Positions 23,438 to 36,759 are shown, numbered from the stretch's first letter. The stretch is 64,000 nt of DNA from Cryptococcus deneoformans JEC21 (GCF_000091045.1 NC_006694.1:742001-806000); one strand, 5' to 3'. Numbers and translations are program-made. The notes: generated by a model from the letters alone, not told the origin.

Positions 23438-26400
23438 ATGCCCAAAGACCCATTCACGGCTATACAAGGTCAGTACCAAATAGGGAATGAAGAACAACCT
23501 CCACCATCTAGGCACCAGTTGACGCGACCGCTTTGTACCAGAATCTCTTGACGATGCTCGACCGCAACTCACAGCCCTTATATCTGGTGCACTTAACGCT
23601 CAACAAACGCGTGTACTGCTCAAACTGCTAGATGCTATCCAAAAAGCGGTGCACAACTATGTTAAGTCGAGGAAGAACAAGAAAAAGAAGGATGGAGACG
23701 GTGATTCACGCGGAGCTGAGCAGGTAAAAATCGACTGGCTGGATACGGAAGGTACGTGGATATTTAATATGCTATTGGATTACTGATGAGAAGATAGGTG
23801 TGCATTTGTGGAACCTTGCATCTCAGGTGAATCGCGCCACACCTACAACCCCAGAACTAAGCAAGGATGAATTGTCTACTTTCTCGGCCTGTGAGTTTCG
23901 TAACGTCATAAATTTGAAAGCTCATCGCTTGGCAGTAAGACTAACCGGCTTTCGACTTGTTGAGGCGGCTACGGACATCAGGGGTCCAACAACATGTAAA
24001 TATCAGGCGTTGACTACTACGCTGACCACCGTACAGTTGTGGTACGCTTACTTGGGCTCACTGCAAAAACGATGACTGCTCTACTGGGTAGGTTCGCAGG
24101 AGTTTTGATCCATCTTACATCAACTCAGAGGCTGGAAAGACACCTATGGCAAGTCAGCTATCCCTGCAAGGAGCCGAGGTGGGACATGCAATGTTACTTT
24201 TTACTGCTCTCTGACAAGAAACAGTACGAACAATTGATCACTTCCTCAACTACCATTAAAGAAGCCTCAGAGCTCAAGCAAAAGGTCACCGTGCTCGTGT
24301 GGTATTACATGGCAAGGATAGATTTTGTGAATATTTTCCTCAGTCAGGGGACAATTCTTATGCGAAACGTAGCTGTTACGTGAAGGGAACGATTCATTTG
24401 CCTATGATCTTCTTTACAAAGCTACCCGTAATTGAAGCTTGATTGGTGGTTCAACAGAATTAGACTGACAGATTTTAGAGCTGGATGAGACATGGTCGAT
24501 GGCAGCGCAGGAGTGTCGCCTTCTGGCTTCAAAATGCTGGACAGTAGGCAATGACATGCTTAACAAGCGCATCAACATTTCGGGGTCCATCGATTGGCTA
24601 AAGCAGGGGATACTTCTAGTTGAAAAGTTGATAAACCGGGGTGTTCAACTTGATCATCTTAAAGAACTTCATGTAAGTGTAGTTGGCCGGTGCCTGACAA
24701 GGATCTGATGAGCACATCAGATTGCCATTCTTAAAAGTTTGTGTAAGCTTCGCGCCCGATCACTATTCAACGCACGTTAGCTGAATGGCTCAGCTCGAGC
24801 ACAGTTGGTGAAAGCAGAGGAGGACCCTCATGCTCTGACCTCAGCCACAGCAGCCCTCAATGAGTTGGGCGAACTAGTTGACGATTCTGTAAATTATCAC
24901 TATAGTATTCCTTGGCTATCTTGCTGACTCTATCCTGAAGGACAAAGCAACGTTGCACGAGATGAGGTTGCTTCAGGTGCATATTCTCAAAACTAGAAAA
25001 GCACCAGAAGGAGAACTCCGAATTGGTAGATGTCATTTGCCTGCATCGAACTCCACTGACAACAATCTTTAGTCATGGAAGATATCATGAAACTCACAGA
25101 TTGGACTGAAGACAGCGTGCTTGAGTAAATCATATTAAGCTCTTGTCGGCGCTCAACGTACTTATTGTCCTGCAGAATGCTGTCGCAACTGGCATCTCTC
25201 ATCGGTCCGTATCCCGCTCTTCCGTCGCAATCAGTCCAGACATATCTGCGGCTGGCCCTGGCCAGCTCTTCAGGCCATCCCTATGTTCGCATAATCATGT
25301 ACGAGGGTCTTTTATTCGTGAAAGCCTTGTCTCCTCCGGCAGCTGGCGTGAGCGTTGCTGCTGGAATACTAGATAGTGAATTGATTTCGATTCTGCTCTG
25401 GATCTCTCGATGATGACAATCATTGTAGTGATTTCGAAAGACCCTGACTATCAACTTGATGATAAAGTTAGCGCAATAGCCTGTCAAACGGTACGCCACA
25501 TCGTATCGAACTGGGTGCTTTCGTGCTTATTTCTTCCGCAGCTTCTATGGAATATTGGTGTGTTCAATGAAAGCAAGGAAAGAATCACTGAAGCAGCTCA
25601 CTGGTGTATGTTAACTCCCTGCGCTGTTTTCAAAGAACCTACCCTGATTCAACTATAACAGATCAGTTGGCCGCTCATGCTGTATTCAAAGAGCTTGGCG
25701 GAGAAAACATATCCAGATGCTACCGGTAAATCATGTCCGCTGGTATATCTTAGTGTGTGCACTCATACGGCACATAGAAAAGCCGCTCTATGCCATATAA
25801 AAATGGCCGATTGGGCTGCAGCCGTAAATCTGATTTCACTTTGCCCCAAGGAAGAAGCTTCAACACATTATCTGGCTTTTCTAACGGCCATCCGACAAGG
25901 TGGGCACGAAAATCTTCAGCCATTGTCACAACCTCTTACACAGTATTTCAGGTCGAGAGGAAGCGGCCATCGATGCTGTTTGTTCTATTGTAGAGTGTAC
26001 AGATTTTGAAGTTCAACAACTTGTTTTAATGACGTAAGCTCATTTTTTTAACGGCTACAGTTCAATCCATCTGAGACCTTCTTCTCAGTTCATTCGCGAA
26101 CGAAAAGGGCGCAAAGCATGTCCTTATCGCTTCTATGCGTGCCCTTCTAAACGCATTGACAGATTCCAGGGTGAACTCTGATGTGCAGATTGAAACTATC
26201 ACTGTTATCAGGTGTCTGGTTCGTATGACTGTCATGGAATTGGCTCATGCGGAAGATAAGTAAGATGACCTTGAAGATACAGAGATTTCGGTCCCAAGCC
26301 CTCACTTACTGATCCTTAGAGATCGACTTATCGAGTCGATGATCGAGTATTTGCAGACAGCTATTGATATACTTACTGAAGATCCTACTAGAGGGCAAGG

Positions 26401-27803
26401 GCAGACAAAAGGAATATCATGGTTATACAAGTGTGGTGCGTCGTGATGGACTATACCTAGAACATAATTTGACCCATCATTAGCATATAATGTTGCAGTG
26501 CAGGGCCTCAGTACTTTATCATCAAAGTCTTTGGCAGATTTATTCGACATATCAGCGCAGGTAAACTCGATCCTTGGGAAATTCTGTTAGCTTTGACTAA
26601 TGAGAAGCCGTAGCTCATGTCCATATACGACGTTATAGAGACATCAGGTGCAACAGATCCGGACCTTCACTTTATTCGTGGCTCAGCCATGTTTGCTTGC
26701 TTGTGTGGGAAGAGTGGGTTTATACCTCCGAATTAGTAGTGTCTACTGACAATATCCTGTAGTTTTCTTTTGCAGAGATCTTTCCAATGGACCAGACAAG
26801 GTATCTCAACCTACTAAAACCTTCTGAATGACTACTGACGTGAAACCTTACTTAGGTCTTATTACTTGACCAGCTTCTCGACTACGTCCCTCACTGCCGA
26901 GAAGCTCTTTCTTCAGTCAAATCAACACATCCTAGATGGCCAGTCGTTACTCATATGAGACGCATCATCGACACATCTGAAATTGAACTGCATTGCGAAT
27001 CGAAAGAATGGACTGCCATACCGCCAGTTTTAGAAGTGCGTTTGTTCTGATCGTCAGGATACGGCTGATGGCGGGTTAGCGTATGAAGAAAGCACACGCA
27101 AATGGAGAGATAAGTGAGACGAATCAAACGTTGGAGATGATGGCCAACGTCTTGGTATATGATTCTAGAATTCCCTTTTGCACCTTCCTAACGATCTACT
27201 TAGTTCCAATATGAGGGGTGTCCTAGCCACAGTACGTGCTAAATACAGAAATCAAAGCTCATGGTCTCTAGTCACCTACCAGCTCCTCGAATTAATACTC
27301 GATACATGTCCAACGGTTTACGCCAAAGACATTAAACGATACTCGAGGTGGATGAGAGCAATACTGAGGATTCTACTACATCGTAACGGAGCAGAAGAGG
27401 AAGCTGAATCTTTGAAATATGCGGAAAAAGCGCTTGATGTCCTAAAGACATCACTTGGGAAGAACGTGAGTTGAGGTTGATGGACCGCTTATTTGGTTGC
27501 TGACCTGCACAGGCGTATCCGTTGGATGAGATCCAGTGGCTGGTCGCGACATCCTGGAATAAGGGTCTGGAATGGTTCAGGTGAAAGAATATCTCTGTTG
27601 AGCATCTGGATGAGCTGAGCATAGAACAGCTCTTCACGCGTATCTCAAGCGAAGGCATGGTGTGAGATTGCAATGACTATAGCGACAGGAACGCCTGAGC
27701 TAAATATCGATCGTCAAAAGGTTTGTTTTGGAACTCGCCGATTGTAATTGAAACTAAACATTTATTGTCTTAGATGAACGAGCACTACGAGTGGGCTCTT
27801 TAA
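23438..27803 (+). CDS. SPO22/ZIP4-like meiosis protein (TPR-type)
   Basis: Zip4/Spo22 is a TPR-like scaffold that promotes meiotic crossovers and synapsis. The gene is chopped into roughly twenty short exons. The first (23438-23468) encodes MPKDPFTAIQ; the next exon that keeps frame starts at 23542, since earlier acceptors hit a stop. Recognisable SPO22 blocks follow: VHLWNLASQVN, YYMARIDF joined across an intron to LLREGNDSFAYDLLYKAT, DETWSMAAQECRLLASKCW, IDWLKQGILLVEKL, and a TPR-like HRKAALCHIKMADWAAAVNL near 25770-25850. The C-terminus (YPLDEIQWLVATSWNKGLEWF, then VSQAKAWCEIAM) is typical of the family and ends with MNEHYEWAL at 27803. Several central joins, for example near 24720-24790 and 25030-25200, I could not settle, so exon limits there are approximate. 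No frame-breaking mutation is certain. Confidence 0.75.
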
Positions 27804-28093
27804 AAAGCTAACTAATACAAAATCACTGACTCCAGTTGCTAACAGACATCTCCTGAGCAAGATCAACTGCTAACGTAACTTCTTATCTACTAATAATACA
27901 TTCCTTTCCCTGAAATATATTGAAACATTTAAGATCCGTTTGTGTAGCATGCAAAGCCATGTTGTTTGATTCTTCTTCCGCATCTTGATTTGGTTTCTGA
28001 CTGTTTTGGGCTCCGTCAATGTGTGTACTAAACTGGGGTTTTTTCGTCACTGCGTGGCTCTATAATTTTCCGGCGAAGGAAACTATCTGCTAT

Positions 28094-28408
28094 CTATACT
28101 TTAGATACGTCTAATCCAGGTGGTTTCACGTCTTTGTTACGTCTCTTCCTCGCCCAACGAATAACGAAGTAAATCAAGACGATAGCCCCAATAGCCAATA
28201 GCACCGCAATCACTTGTAATAGTCTCATGTCAGTAATGACGATTAGGTTTACAGAAATGTCGCCATTGGACTCACATGTAATTTCCCAATTCTCCAATCC
28301 TTTAGCGGTATCACTCACCTCCTGAGCCCAGCTTGAACTAGTTCCACTAATTTCGTTGTTGGATGAAGCTGTGATTGTCATGGATTTCTCTTCTGTCGTC
28401 GAAGTCAT
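28094..28408 (-). CDS. Small single-pass membrane protein with basic tail
   Basis: Two exons (28408-28276, 28212-28094) separated by a 63-bp intron (GTGAGT donor, TACTGAC branch-like motif, AAG acceptor) give 83 aa. Because the intron length is a multiple of three the frame also reads through, giving a longer apparent protein. The N-terminus is Ser/Thr-rich without a signal peptide. The membrane helix (LIAVLLAIGAIVLIYFVI) begins right after the intron and is followed by RWARKRRNK and a short polar tail. The phase-1 intron just before the helix matches the genes at 12860 and 14114, but this copy lacks CxxC motifs. Function unknown. Confidence 0.6.
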   Translation of the reverse strand: MTSTTEEKSMTITASSNNEISGTSSSWAQEVSDTAKGLENWEITCESNGDISVNLIVITDMRLLQVIAVLLAIGAIVLIYFVIRWARKRRNKDVKPPGLDVSKV

Positions 28409-29411
28409 TTTGACCGCGAATTTTTGGATAAATAAAAAAGTAAGATCTGAAATACAGGTATCGAGTGAAGATATGGCATTCATCAAAAAATAGGACTTGG
28501 TTTACAGTCGTCCGCCGGCAGTATAGGCTAGACCGAAAGGTAAAAGGTAGACCTTGCAGTTCTCAAAGGAGGAATATCCCATCATCGAAATTGTTCTTTT
28601 CACGGAATAGATGATGTTTCACGTTCAGTGCTTTATGTGGAATGCAGCTCCATATGGTTGATTAGATCGCGTGAATACATTGGTATAAGCAAGGAGAGGG
28701 GGATCCTGGTGGTGCGTAGGGACTACTGCCCAAATGTCTGACTGAAGGCATGGTATGTACTATCAACCACGTATGGTCATAGTGACTGTGCATCAGCTCA
28801 TTCTGGCCTCATGAGTAAATGCGATCCACCAAGGGTTAGAAGTCCTGGGCACAGCCAGTATTAAACCGGGATAATGAGCAGGGGTAGGTATATGGCCACT
28901 CAGACTTGCACAACCAACAAGTGACGAAGAAGCTGCAAAACTTGCAAACTCAGCAGGGGGCAAACCGGTAGGCAGACGGGACATTGGACGGACTGGGAGC
29001 CCAACTGACAGTAAAGCCCGAGTTAGGTTTTATTCGACCAGGGTTTGCTGCAAATTCGAGCTTGAATGTCCAAACTGTCGCAGCCTGGAGTCATCCGTCA
29101 GTGGCGCAGTGGTCGGTGCATTCGTTCCATCAGCGTTCGTATCGTGCCCCAGCGGCCGGCCGGCCGGTGGCGGAAATAAATAAGTTTACCAAATTCCACA
29201 CGTCAAACTTCTACGTATTTGTTGCTTATTAATATCTTAATAACTTCTTGTTCTTGGTATTGTTACTTAATTATCTTACTCCTTATACTTTCTTGTTCGT
29301 TCACCGCGGTCGTTCTCCACTTCAGCATAACAAGAATCACAATCATTCGGCAAATTGTATCTGGAATCGAACCATTTCTCAACTCCAAATCATTAGGAAA
29401 TAGGACACAAG
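28409..29411. other. Divergent intergenic region upstream of NUP84 homologue
   Basis: About 1 kb between two divergent genes. It contains a GGCCGGCCGGCCGG palindromic run near 29154-29170 and an AT-rich stretch near 29210-29290. Small frames on both strands show no resemblance to known proteins. Confidence 0.45.
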
Positions 29412-32295
29412 ATGGTAGCCGAGAGAACGCCCTACTCATCTTTTGCGAGCCTGCTTGCGGCATATCAAGAACAATACTCACAAGCTGGCCCTTCAACGCA
29501 GCTTGACTCGCCTATAAGTCATGAGGCTGTTCTTGACGAGCAAAGCGGATTAATTATTTCTCTCATGGAATCGCTCGAGGAAACGTGAGTGGATAATTAT
29601 GCTACTGCACTATTAAAATACTAAGGTGGTCACAGCATTCGGTCAAAAACACCGACAAACTGCTCGTCATTCGAGATGGACGGTGAGGAGCAGATATCAG
29701 AAGACGAATACAAGGCGTTATTGTCAGAACATCGAGCGTGGCAGCTTATTCGTGCGGTGTATGAGTAAGTATTGCTTAGTTTATTTGATCTCATGTTCTA
29801 ATAAATGTAGCAACCGGATACCCCGCACAGATCCAAACTTTGTTCCTCCATCTGCTGCACAGCAGATCATCGAAAATCCCTATACAAGTCCGGAAGATCT
29901 CGTGCAGACAATGGTCATTGAAGACCCAGAATTATCGCTTTGGGCTGTAAGTTCTTGAAGCAAGCGAAAGGTTAATTACTAATTATATTAGACATTGGTC
30001 GAGCATCTCCAAACTCGCCCTCTATTAACTTCACCGCCGCCTCTCGAAGCCAGACATGGCTATCTGCCATCCACTGTCCGCCGTTCTAAATTCCATTCGA
30101 CCACAGATTCACCTTCACTCGATCCCGATTTTACCGTTCGTGATCCTCACAGTTCTTCTCTCGCGGGCGAAGACCAGACTTACCAACTGCCCCTCCTCGA
30201 AACACTATACAACCTCGTCCGATATGGAGAGCTTGAGTCAGCGATCAAAGTATGTGAACAGGGGGGTGAGCCATGGAGAGGTGCGAGTTTGATGGGTGTA
30301 CGGCGGTGGACGATGGGGGGCATGAGTAAAGGAACTGAGCCAACCGTGATGACTGGAAACCGATACCGTGCCTTGTGGAAAAAGTCTTGCCGTACGATTG
30401 CCAAGAACCACACCCTCCTGCCTGCCGAGCGAAATCTCTACGCTGCTATGATCTCGGATCTACCTACGCTCTTACCGGCATGTGAGTCGTGGGAAGACTA
30501 TCTTTGGGCGCACGTGCAGCATAGGATCGAAGCGAGATTGGAGAAGAGATGGCGTGAGCTTGGAGGATTTTGGGAAGGCGAAGGGGGGGTAGGAAAGGAT
30601 GACGTTGAAGAAGTGGAGATGGCCAAAGGGGGACTTGAAGAGGTTTTTGCAAGTATGAGAAATCTACAGAATGCCTCAATTTCGTAAGTCTGAATCGTGC
30701 ATGCGTTCGCCTGGGTTTCTGACTGAGAAGGACAGTATTACCATGACCGAACCGTACCATGTCGCTCAGCAGATGATCCTGCTCGATCGAACAGAAGCCC
30801 TCTTCCACGGATTTGCGGATCAACTTCTGGAGCTCGAATCTGGGGTTTCTCCAGAGTGAGTGAACTCCTATCATCTGTCCCACCATCAATTAAAAGCGCA
30901 TACGCTGAGGTCCTTCGTGAAAAGACTCATAGCACCTCTTCTCCGCTTTTTCACTCATCTTGCTCTCATCCTCCGTACCCTTTCTCAACCCGTTCCTGTT
31001 TCAGCGGCCAATGCTATCATTCAAGCCTATCTGCAAATTCTCGAGCGAGAAGGCAACGATAAGCTCGTCGCCATGTATGCGGCTTGTCTGAGGGAAGGTA
31101 GTGGTGAAGAAAGTTATGCGCGTTTCTTATGGTGTATGTCCGAGGGTTTTAATCCCTCGATCTGGGTTTCTCGTTCCTGTCTATGATGCTGACTTAAATA
31201 CAGCGATGGACCCTTCTGCCGGCAGAGACTCCAGGTCAGAAGCGCTTTTGCGAGCCAAGAAGCATAACCTCGATGTGGCGCTCATCGCTCGCGAAACTGT
31301 CCGTCTTTGTCTTGAAGAAGTGGTCGCTGTAGGTTCTTATATCTTTTTCTCTTGGCGCACAATGATTAACCTATCACCTTTGTACAGGACCCTCCCAAGA
31401 GGCTTCTCGCTGAACCCGATATTGTTCCCATTTCTATCGGTTTGACGGAACATGATGTCGTGCTTATTAGATCTATCGAGTGGTTAATCATCTTGCCGGA
31501 AACGGCGGATGATGCGCTCGTGCGATCCTGCCAGCTCGTTCGATACTTCTTGTGTATGTTCATTCTTGTAACAACACTTAAGCAAAACTACCTTAGCTGA
31601 CTAAGAACATGTGTCTAGCCAAGGGTCAAGCTAATGCCGCGCAATCTCTTCTTCTCTCCCTTCCTTCCCTTCCCACTTCCTCCTCTTTAACCAATCAAAG
31701 TCACCTCCTCGAACTCGCCTCCTACAATCGGCTCTTCTCTCTCTTCTCGTCCCACACTTACTTTGCCGACATCCTGTTCCGCCAACCTTCGCTTACTGCT
31801 AGCAAACTTGAAGTCCACGCTTGGAAGAAGGATCTTGAGGCCTGCGTGGAAGATGTCTGGAAGGGTACTGTGGGGTTAATCAAGGAACGGTGGCTGGATT
31901 TGCCTAGCTTGTCTCCCAAGGTTGAAAAGGACGGCAAGGGGTTGTACGAGTACGAAGGGGAGGAGGAGAGGCAGAAGCAACTCAAGCTTATACGACATAT
32001 TTTCATCCCCGACCTCGTCCTTCGCTTGCACAACACTCTCATCGAACAATCTGTTTTATTCCCCTACTTTTTGCAGAGGGCCCTTGAACTGGCGAGCATA
32101 GTGGCGGATGGGAGATATAGAGTGTACGAGGGCTTTCTGCCACTGGCGACGATTGCTGGAGGTGCGGAAATGGTTGGGGGTGGCGAAAAGGGTGTCAGCC
32201 GGCTTGAGGTGTACATGGACAAGATCAGGGAGGTGGCACTTGAGGTGTTAAAGTCAGGAAATGGGAACGCTTTCAAGGTCAGGAGACTGGCATGA
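29412..32295 (+). CDS. NUP84: Nuclear pore Y-complex nucleoporin NUP84/NUP107
   Basis: Nup84 (Nup107 in animals) is a helical scaffold subunit of the Y-complex that coats the nuclear pore. The early exons (29412-29584, 29636-29764, 29811-29946, 29992-30683, 30736-30855) join in frame, and the sixth starts at 30910 by frame. Later junctions near 31133, 31320, 31555 and 31619 also keep phase. Family hallmarks are the HRAWQLIRAVYDNR helix, the GEPWRGASLMG motif (cf. QPWRAASL of the family), a WEDYLWAHVQHRIE block, and FLSKGQANAAQSLLLSLP in the C-terminal half. The product is all helical with no membrane segment, ending VRRLA. The ATG at 29412 starts MVAERTPYSSF. The large exon carries Ser/Pro- and Gly-rich insertions relative to yeast. 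Confidence 0.85.
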
Positions 32296-32544
32296 GAGAA
32301 AGGACAACGTATTTAAGTCGATTCCACATATGACAATGCCAAGGATATAGACAATGAAGACAGATGCAAGAGTATATGCAATGAAGAAGACAAGTAAGAA
32401 GAGATGAAGAGATACACATGACGATCAACATACAGGCCACACTTGATTAAATGTGTTTGTGTCCGCTCAAGACTAAATATTAAGCCGATTCAATGGCTTC
32501 TATACTACTACAGCTCAACATCTCCTTTATTAGAGTCGATGCCA

Positions 32545-35203
32545 TTACCCAATACGATTTCCAGTCCTTCCTCTCACCACACCGACAGGGGCAACAGACG
32601 GCGCGACACCTTCCCCACTCACTCTCGCCGCGTTGACCTTCAGAACATGCTGGTGTAAATTACCACTCCTGCTCGGTATTTTCTTTGCCACAGGACTTCC
32701 TAAAGCGGAAGGGGCGGTGATGGTAGCCTGGGGGTTGATTGAGCCTAAAGGCTGTCTCATACCGACCATATTTGACGAGGGAGGGAAAGATGCTGCTTGA
32801 GGTTGGGTAGGCATTGAATTGGGACGACGAATGAATGGGCTAGGAAGGTCGGGGTCATCAAATGACCATTTGGCCGGAGTGGCAGCTTCACGATATATAA
32901 ATGTCGGAGCCGGGATCTGCGTGGGCGCTACGCTTGCTAGACGGTTGTTGCCGGTAGAAAATGATTCGCCAGAAGCAGGACACTCTTGCTGAGCAACGAC
33001 AATAGAGGGAGCGACAGAGCTTTTTCGAGGTCGAGGTACCCAAGGAGAGGGAATGGCGCTGATCATGGAAACATCTTCGCAGCACACACTCTGCAGCTCG
33101 CTAGGGCTACCAATAGATATGCGCTGCTGTCGTATGGGGAAACTGAACTGCTTGGCGGGGGTTGACTGAGTAGCACCCGCCCATTCTTGGGCCGTTTGAG
33201 CACGAACAACACCCGCAAGATTGCCCATTGATTTGGTGGCAGCTCGACGAAGAGGAGTGGCAGGTCGAGGTTGAAAGTGGGAAGTACTAAAACGTGCCTC
33301 AAGAGGGGCAAGAGGGGCAGGAGAGACGGCAGCAGTGGCTAGAGGAATTTTCGACGGGGTATCAAGACAGCGAGTGAATCGAGACACGGAAGGTGATGCT
33401 GGTGCAGTGCTATATGGGTATCAGTATGCTGTCGACAAGCACGAAAAACAAAGTCCAAACTCACTTGCGTTCCTCTAAGGGAGGCCGAGCGATACCTACT
33501 GCACCAGTATGGGGTTGACCTGTACGCTGAATCAGCTCACTTTACCTTGAACATCACGCATTATAACGGACACTTCTCATCAGGCACATCGGTCACTCCG
33601 AAAGCCGTTTCCTTGGCCTCTTCTTCCAGCTCTCTATATCTTTCCCACTGCTCCTTTTCCTCCCGGAACCTCTCCCATTGGCCTCTCAGACTCTCCGCCG
33701 CTTGATTCAACTTTCTCTGAGTTTCCTTTGCTTCCTCTTCTCGACTGTCACAAAGATCTTCCCTAGCCTGCAAACTTGCTTCTCTCCCAGCCAGCTCCTT
33801 CTCTCTTTCGTCCAAGGCTACAGCCCGCGCTCTGATCTGATCCTCGAATTGTTTGAGCTCGTCACGTTTGGCAAAGAGAAGGGAAGTCCTAATGGTCAAT
33901 TAATACAGGTGCTAAGGGTTTGTTGTACACGTACTGGTTCTGAACTGTGAAGAGTTTTCGATGTAACTTCATCTCGGGCATCTCTAGGAGGTCCTTGGTA
34001 GAGGGTCGCTTTGCGGGCTGCATGTAAAGTTAGTTAGATGCTACAGTAGTTGAATGGCTGGACGAACATGCAAAGTAAGCATAGCTTTAATGACACTACG
34101 CAAAGCTGGGGAGTAACGAGCCGGAAGAGGGGGTATCTTGCCAGATTTTACCATGGTTATGAGTTCAGCTTGTGTTTGAGCGGCGGAGAATGGAGAGCTG
34201 CATATTGACCAGTCAGTTATTCTCTGACCGAGGTTAAGACAATGATACGCACTGAAGAGCACACATCTCGTAGACCAAACATCCCAAGCTCCATATATCT
34301 GACTTCGTGTCGTATCGGTTTTCTGCAAGGATTTCTGGAGGCATATACAGAGGAGTGCCGACATACGTGCTGGTAAATGATGCAGTACCCATGTCTTTGC
34401 TCAATCCGAAATCTCCCAATTTGACAAATTCGTCGGAAAGAAATACTAAATATAAATGTTAGCTGAGATATAGAGGCGAGACCTGCGATACGTACCATTT
34501 TCCGGTTTTAGGTCACGATGTAACACTTGGTATCTGGCTACTCCGCCATCCGTTGACGGAGCAACAACACTTTGCCGGCCTCCAGTATTGGCGGGACGTT
34601 CTGCCGGCCAATGGCAGTGATGAAGAGCAAGTACAATTTGCAGAAAGATATTCCATATCTTATCTTCTGGGAGGGAAGAATTATTGCGTTGGGCTCTTCT
34701 GATCAGGGTACCAAGGTCACCTGAGGTGCAGTACTGTGAATACGTTAGAGGATTATTGTAATTGATACCCTAAATGGGACGTACCTCCATGACTATATAT
34801 ATCCGTTCGTTCTTAGGGTCCTTAATCTTCTGAATGAGCTGTACGATATTTCGATGTTTTAGCGAGTCGAGGATGGCTCTGTTATTTGAAGAAGTCAGTT
34901 TACAGGTATCAGAACATCGAATGAGGGCCTACACTTCAGCAAGGATCTGCTTGCGGTCTTTCTCTGTCATTTTCGAATAGTCCAGTTGCTTGAGGGCGAA
35001 TTCCTAAATGACGACGCTTCAGCGACAGCCAAAACAGCTCAATGTTGACTATTTACCTTGCCATCCGACACTCTCTGAACTTTGCTAATGACTCCAAAAC
35101 TCCCCTTGCCAATATTTGATATTAGCTTATACTTCTCCAGCTCTGCTACATCGGCATATCCAGAACTGGAAGTGACGCCAGCAGATCGTCGAGGAGCCGC
35201 CAT
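32545..35203 (-). CDS. NIMA-related protein kinase (NEK2/KIN3/Fin1 type)
   Basis: The N-terminal kinase domain has all key residues: the GKGSFG loop at residues 32-37, the ATP-binding Lys in [25 protein letters not shown], the activation-segment end [10 protein letters not shown], and [15 protein letters not shown] Thr/Ser-rich activation loop fits NEK kinases. Between the helix carrying LALHHCHWP and the catalytic loop lies an insertion of about 25 residues ([10 protein letters not shown] and on), as in fungal NIMA proteins. After the kinase comes a coiled coil (exon about 33899-33561, heavy in Glu/Arg/Lys), then a Ser/Pro-rich basic tail to the stop at 32545. NIMA kinases control mitotic entry, spindle-pole and septation events. 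The start ATG at 35203 gives MAAPRRSAG; about ten exons are evident. It shares a 407-bp divergent promoter with RRP3. Confidence 0.88.
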
Positions 35204-35555
35204 GTTGACCTCGTAGCCCAAGTGGTCAAAGGATGGTCGAAATTTGTCTTGGTGCGTTGGTTAAAGTTGGCTGTCTGGGCCTCTAAGGATAGCTTAAATC
35301 TTGGATGACCGCAATTTAACTTTAAGTTAGTCAAACAAGGCGAATAGGGCCTAAGATGAGTATGGAAAGAAGATATAGAAAGCGATCAACAAGACAAACC
35401 AAAGTCAGGCGCGGAAGGGACGGGAGAAATTAGAAATAAATTAGGAGCTTTCTAGGTTTTTAATTACGGTGTTTACGAGTTAAGAATGACCTCCACCCTC
35501 ACATTCAAGATTTTTGGCCACCATCCTGGTGACTGTCAGAAGCGTATACCTCCTC

Positions 35556-35587
<32 letters not shown>

Positions 35588-35610
35588 AAACAAAGAGCAG
35601 ATTGAGCACA
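35204..35610. promoter_or_regulatory. Divergent promoter between NIMA kinase and RRP3
   Basis: This 407-bp gap separates two start codons pointing away from each other, so it must carry both promoters. I identified no specific binding site. Confidence 0.5.
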
Positions 35611-35787
35611 ATGCCCAGCCCGTCTCCGGAGGCATCCTCCTCAATGTCTCAACCTGGACCTCCATCCCGCTCCCCTTCTCCCGCGTCCTCCAACCCCGAC
35701 GCTCCTGAAGCATCGCACAACAAGACGTTCGCAGACCTCGGTATCAGTCCGGAGCTATGCCGAGCATGTGCTTCGATGGGCTTTAAG

Positions 35788-35828
<41 letters not shown>

Positions 35829-35901
35829 AGAAGGCAAGGATATCATTGGTCTTGCTCAGACCGGTTCCGGTAAAACGGCAGCATTTAGTTTGCCGATTCT
35901 G

Positions 35902-35959
<58 letters not shown>

Positions 35960-36168
35960 AAGTGATCTTTTGGATAAACTTGGACGTATTCTGATAAAGC
36001 TGTAGTGAACTGGCGTATCAAATCTCTCAACAAGTAACCTCTCTTGGATCTGGCATCGGCGTTCGCACGGCTGTCTTAGTCGGCGGTATGGATATGATGT
36101 CTCAATCTATCGCCCTCTCTAAGCGACCTCACATTATTGTGGCCACCCCTGGTCGATTAATGGACCAT

Positions 36169-36200
<32 letters not shown>

Positions 36201-36411
36201 CTTAAAATATCTGGTCGGTACTTTTTTTTTCCCGTGTGTGTTGCGCTTACGCCCGTATCAGGTAATGGACGAAGCCGATCGTCTTCTCGATCTCGATTTC
36301 GGACCTATCATCGACAAAATCCTTAAAGTTATCCCAAAGGAGCGTAACACATACCTTTTCTCTGCTACTATGACGACCAAAGTTGCCAAGCTTCAACGTG
36401 CTTCTTTGAAT

Positions 36412-36446
<35 letters not shown>

Positions 36447-36504
36447 GACTGTCTCTACCCTCCTACAACACTATCTCCTCCTTCCTCTTAAGAACAAGGA
36501 CGCT

Positions 36505-36539
<35 letters not shown>

Positions 36540-36591
36540 TTCCATGATGATTTTTACCCGTACCGTCGCCGACTCTCAGCGATTATCCATT

Positions 36592-36629
<38 letters not shown>

Positions 36630-36702
36630 TGGCCAAATGACCCAAAGCCTCCGACTGGCAAGTTTGAACAAGTTTAAATCCGGTGGAAGAAGCATTTTGG
36701 TG

Positions 36703-36759
<57 letters not shown>

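Noticed and set aside
29355..29450. Possible tRNA B-box on minus (GGTTCGATTCC-like near 29364)
   Set aside because: No matching A-box or cloverleaf pairing could be formed, and it sits at the start of the NUP84 gene.
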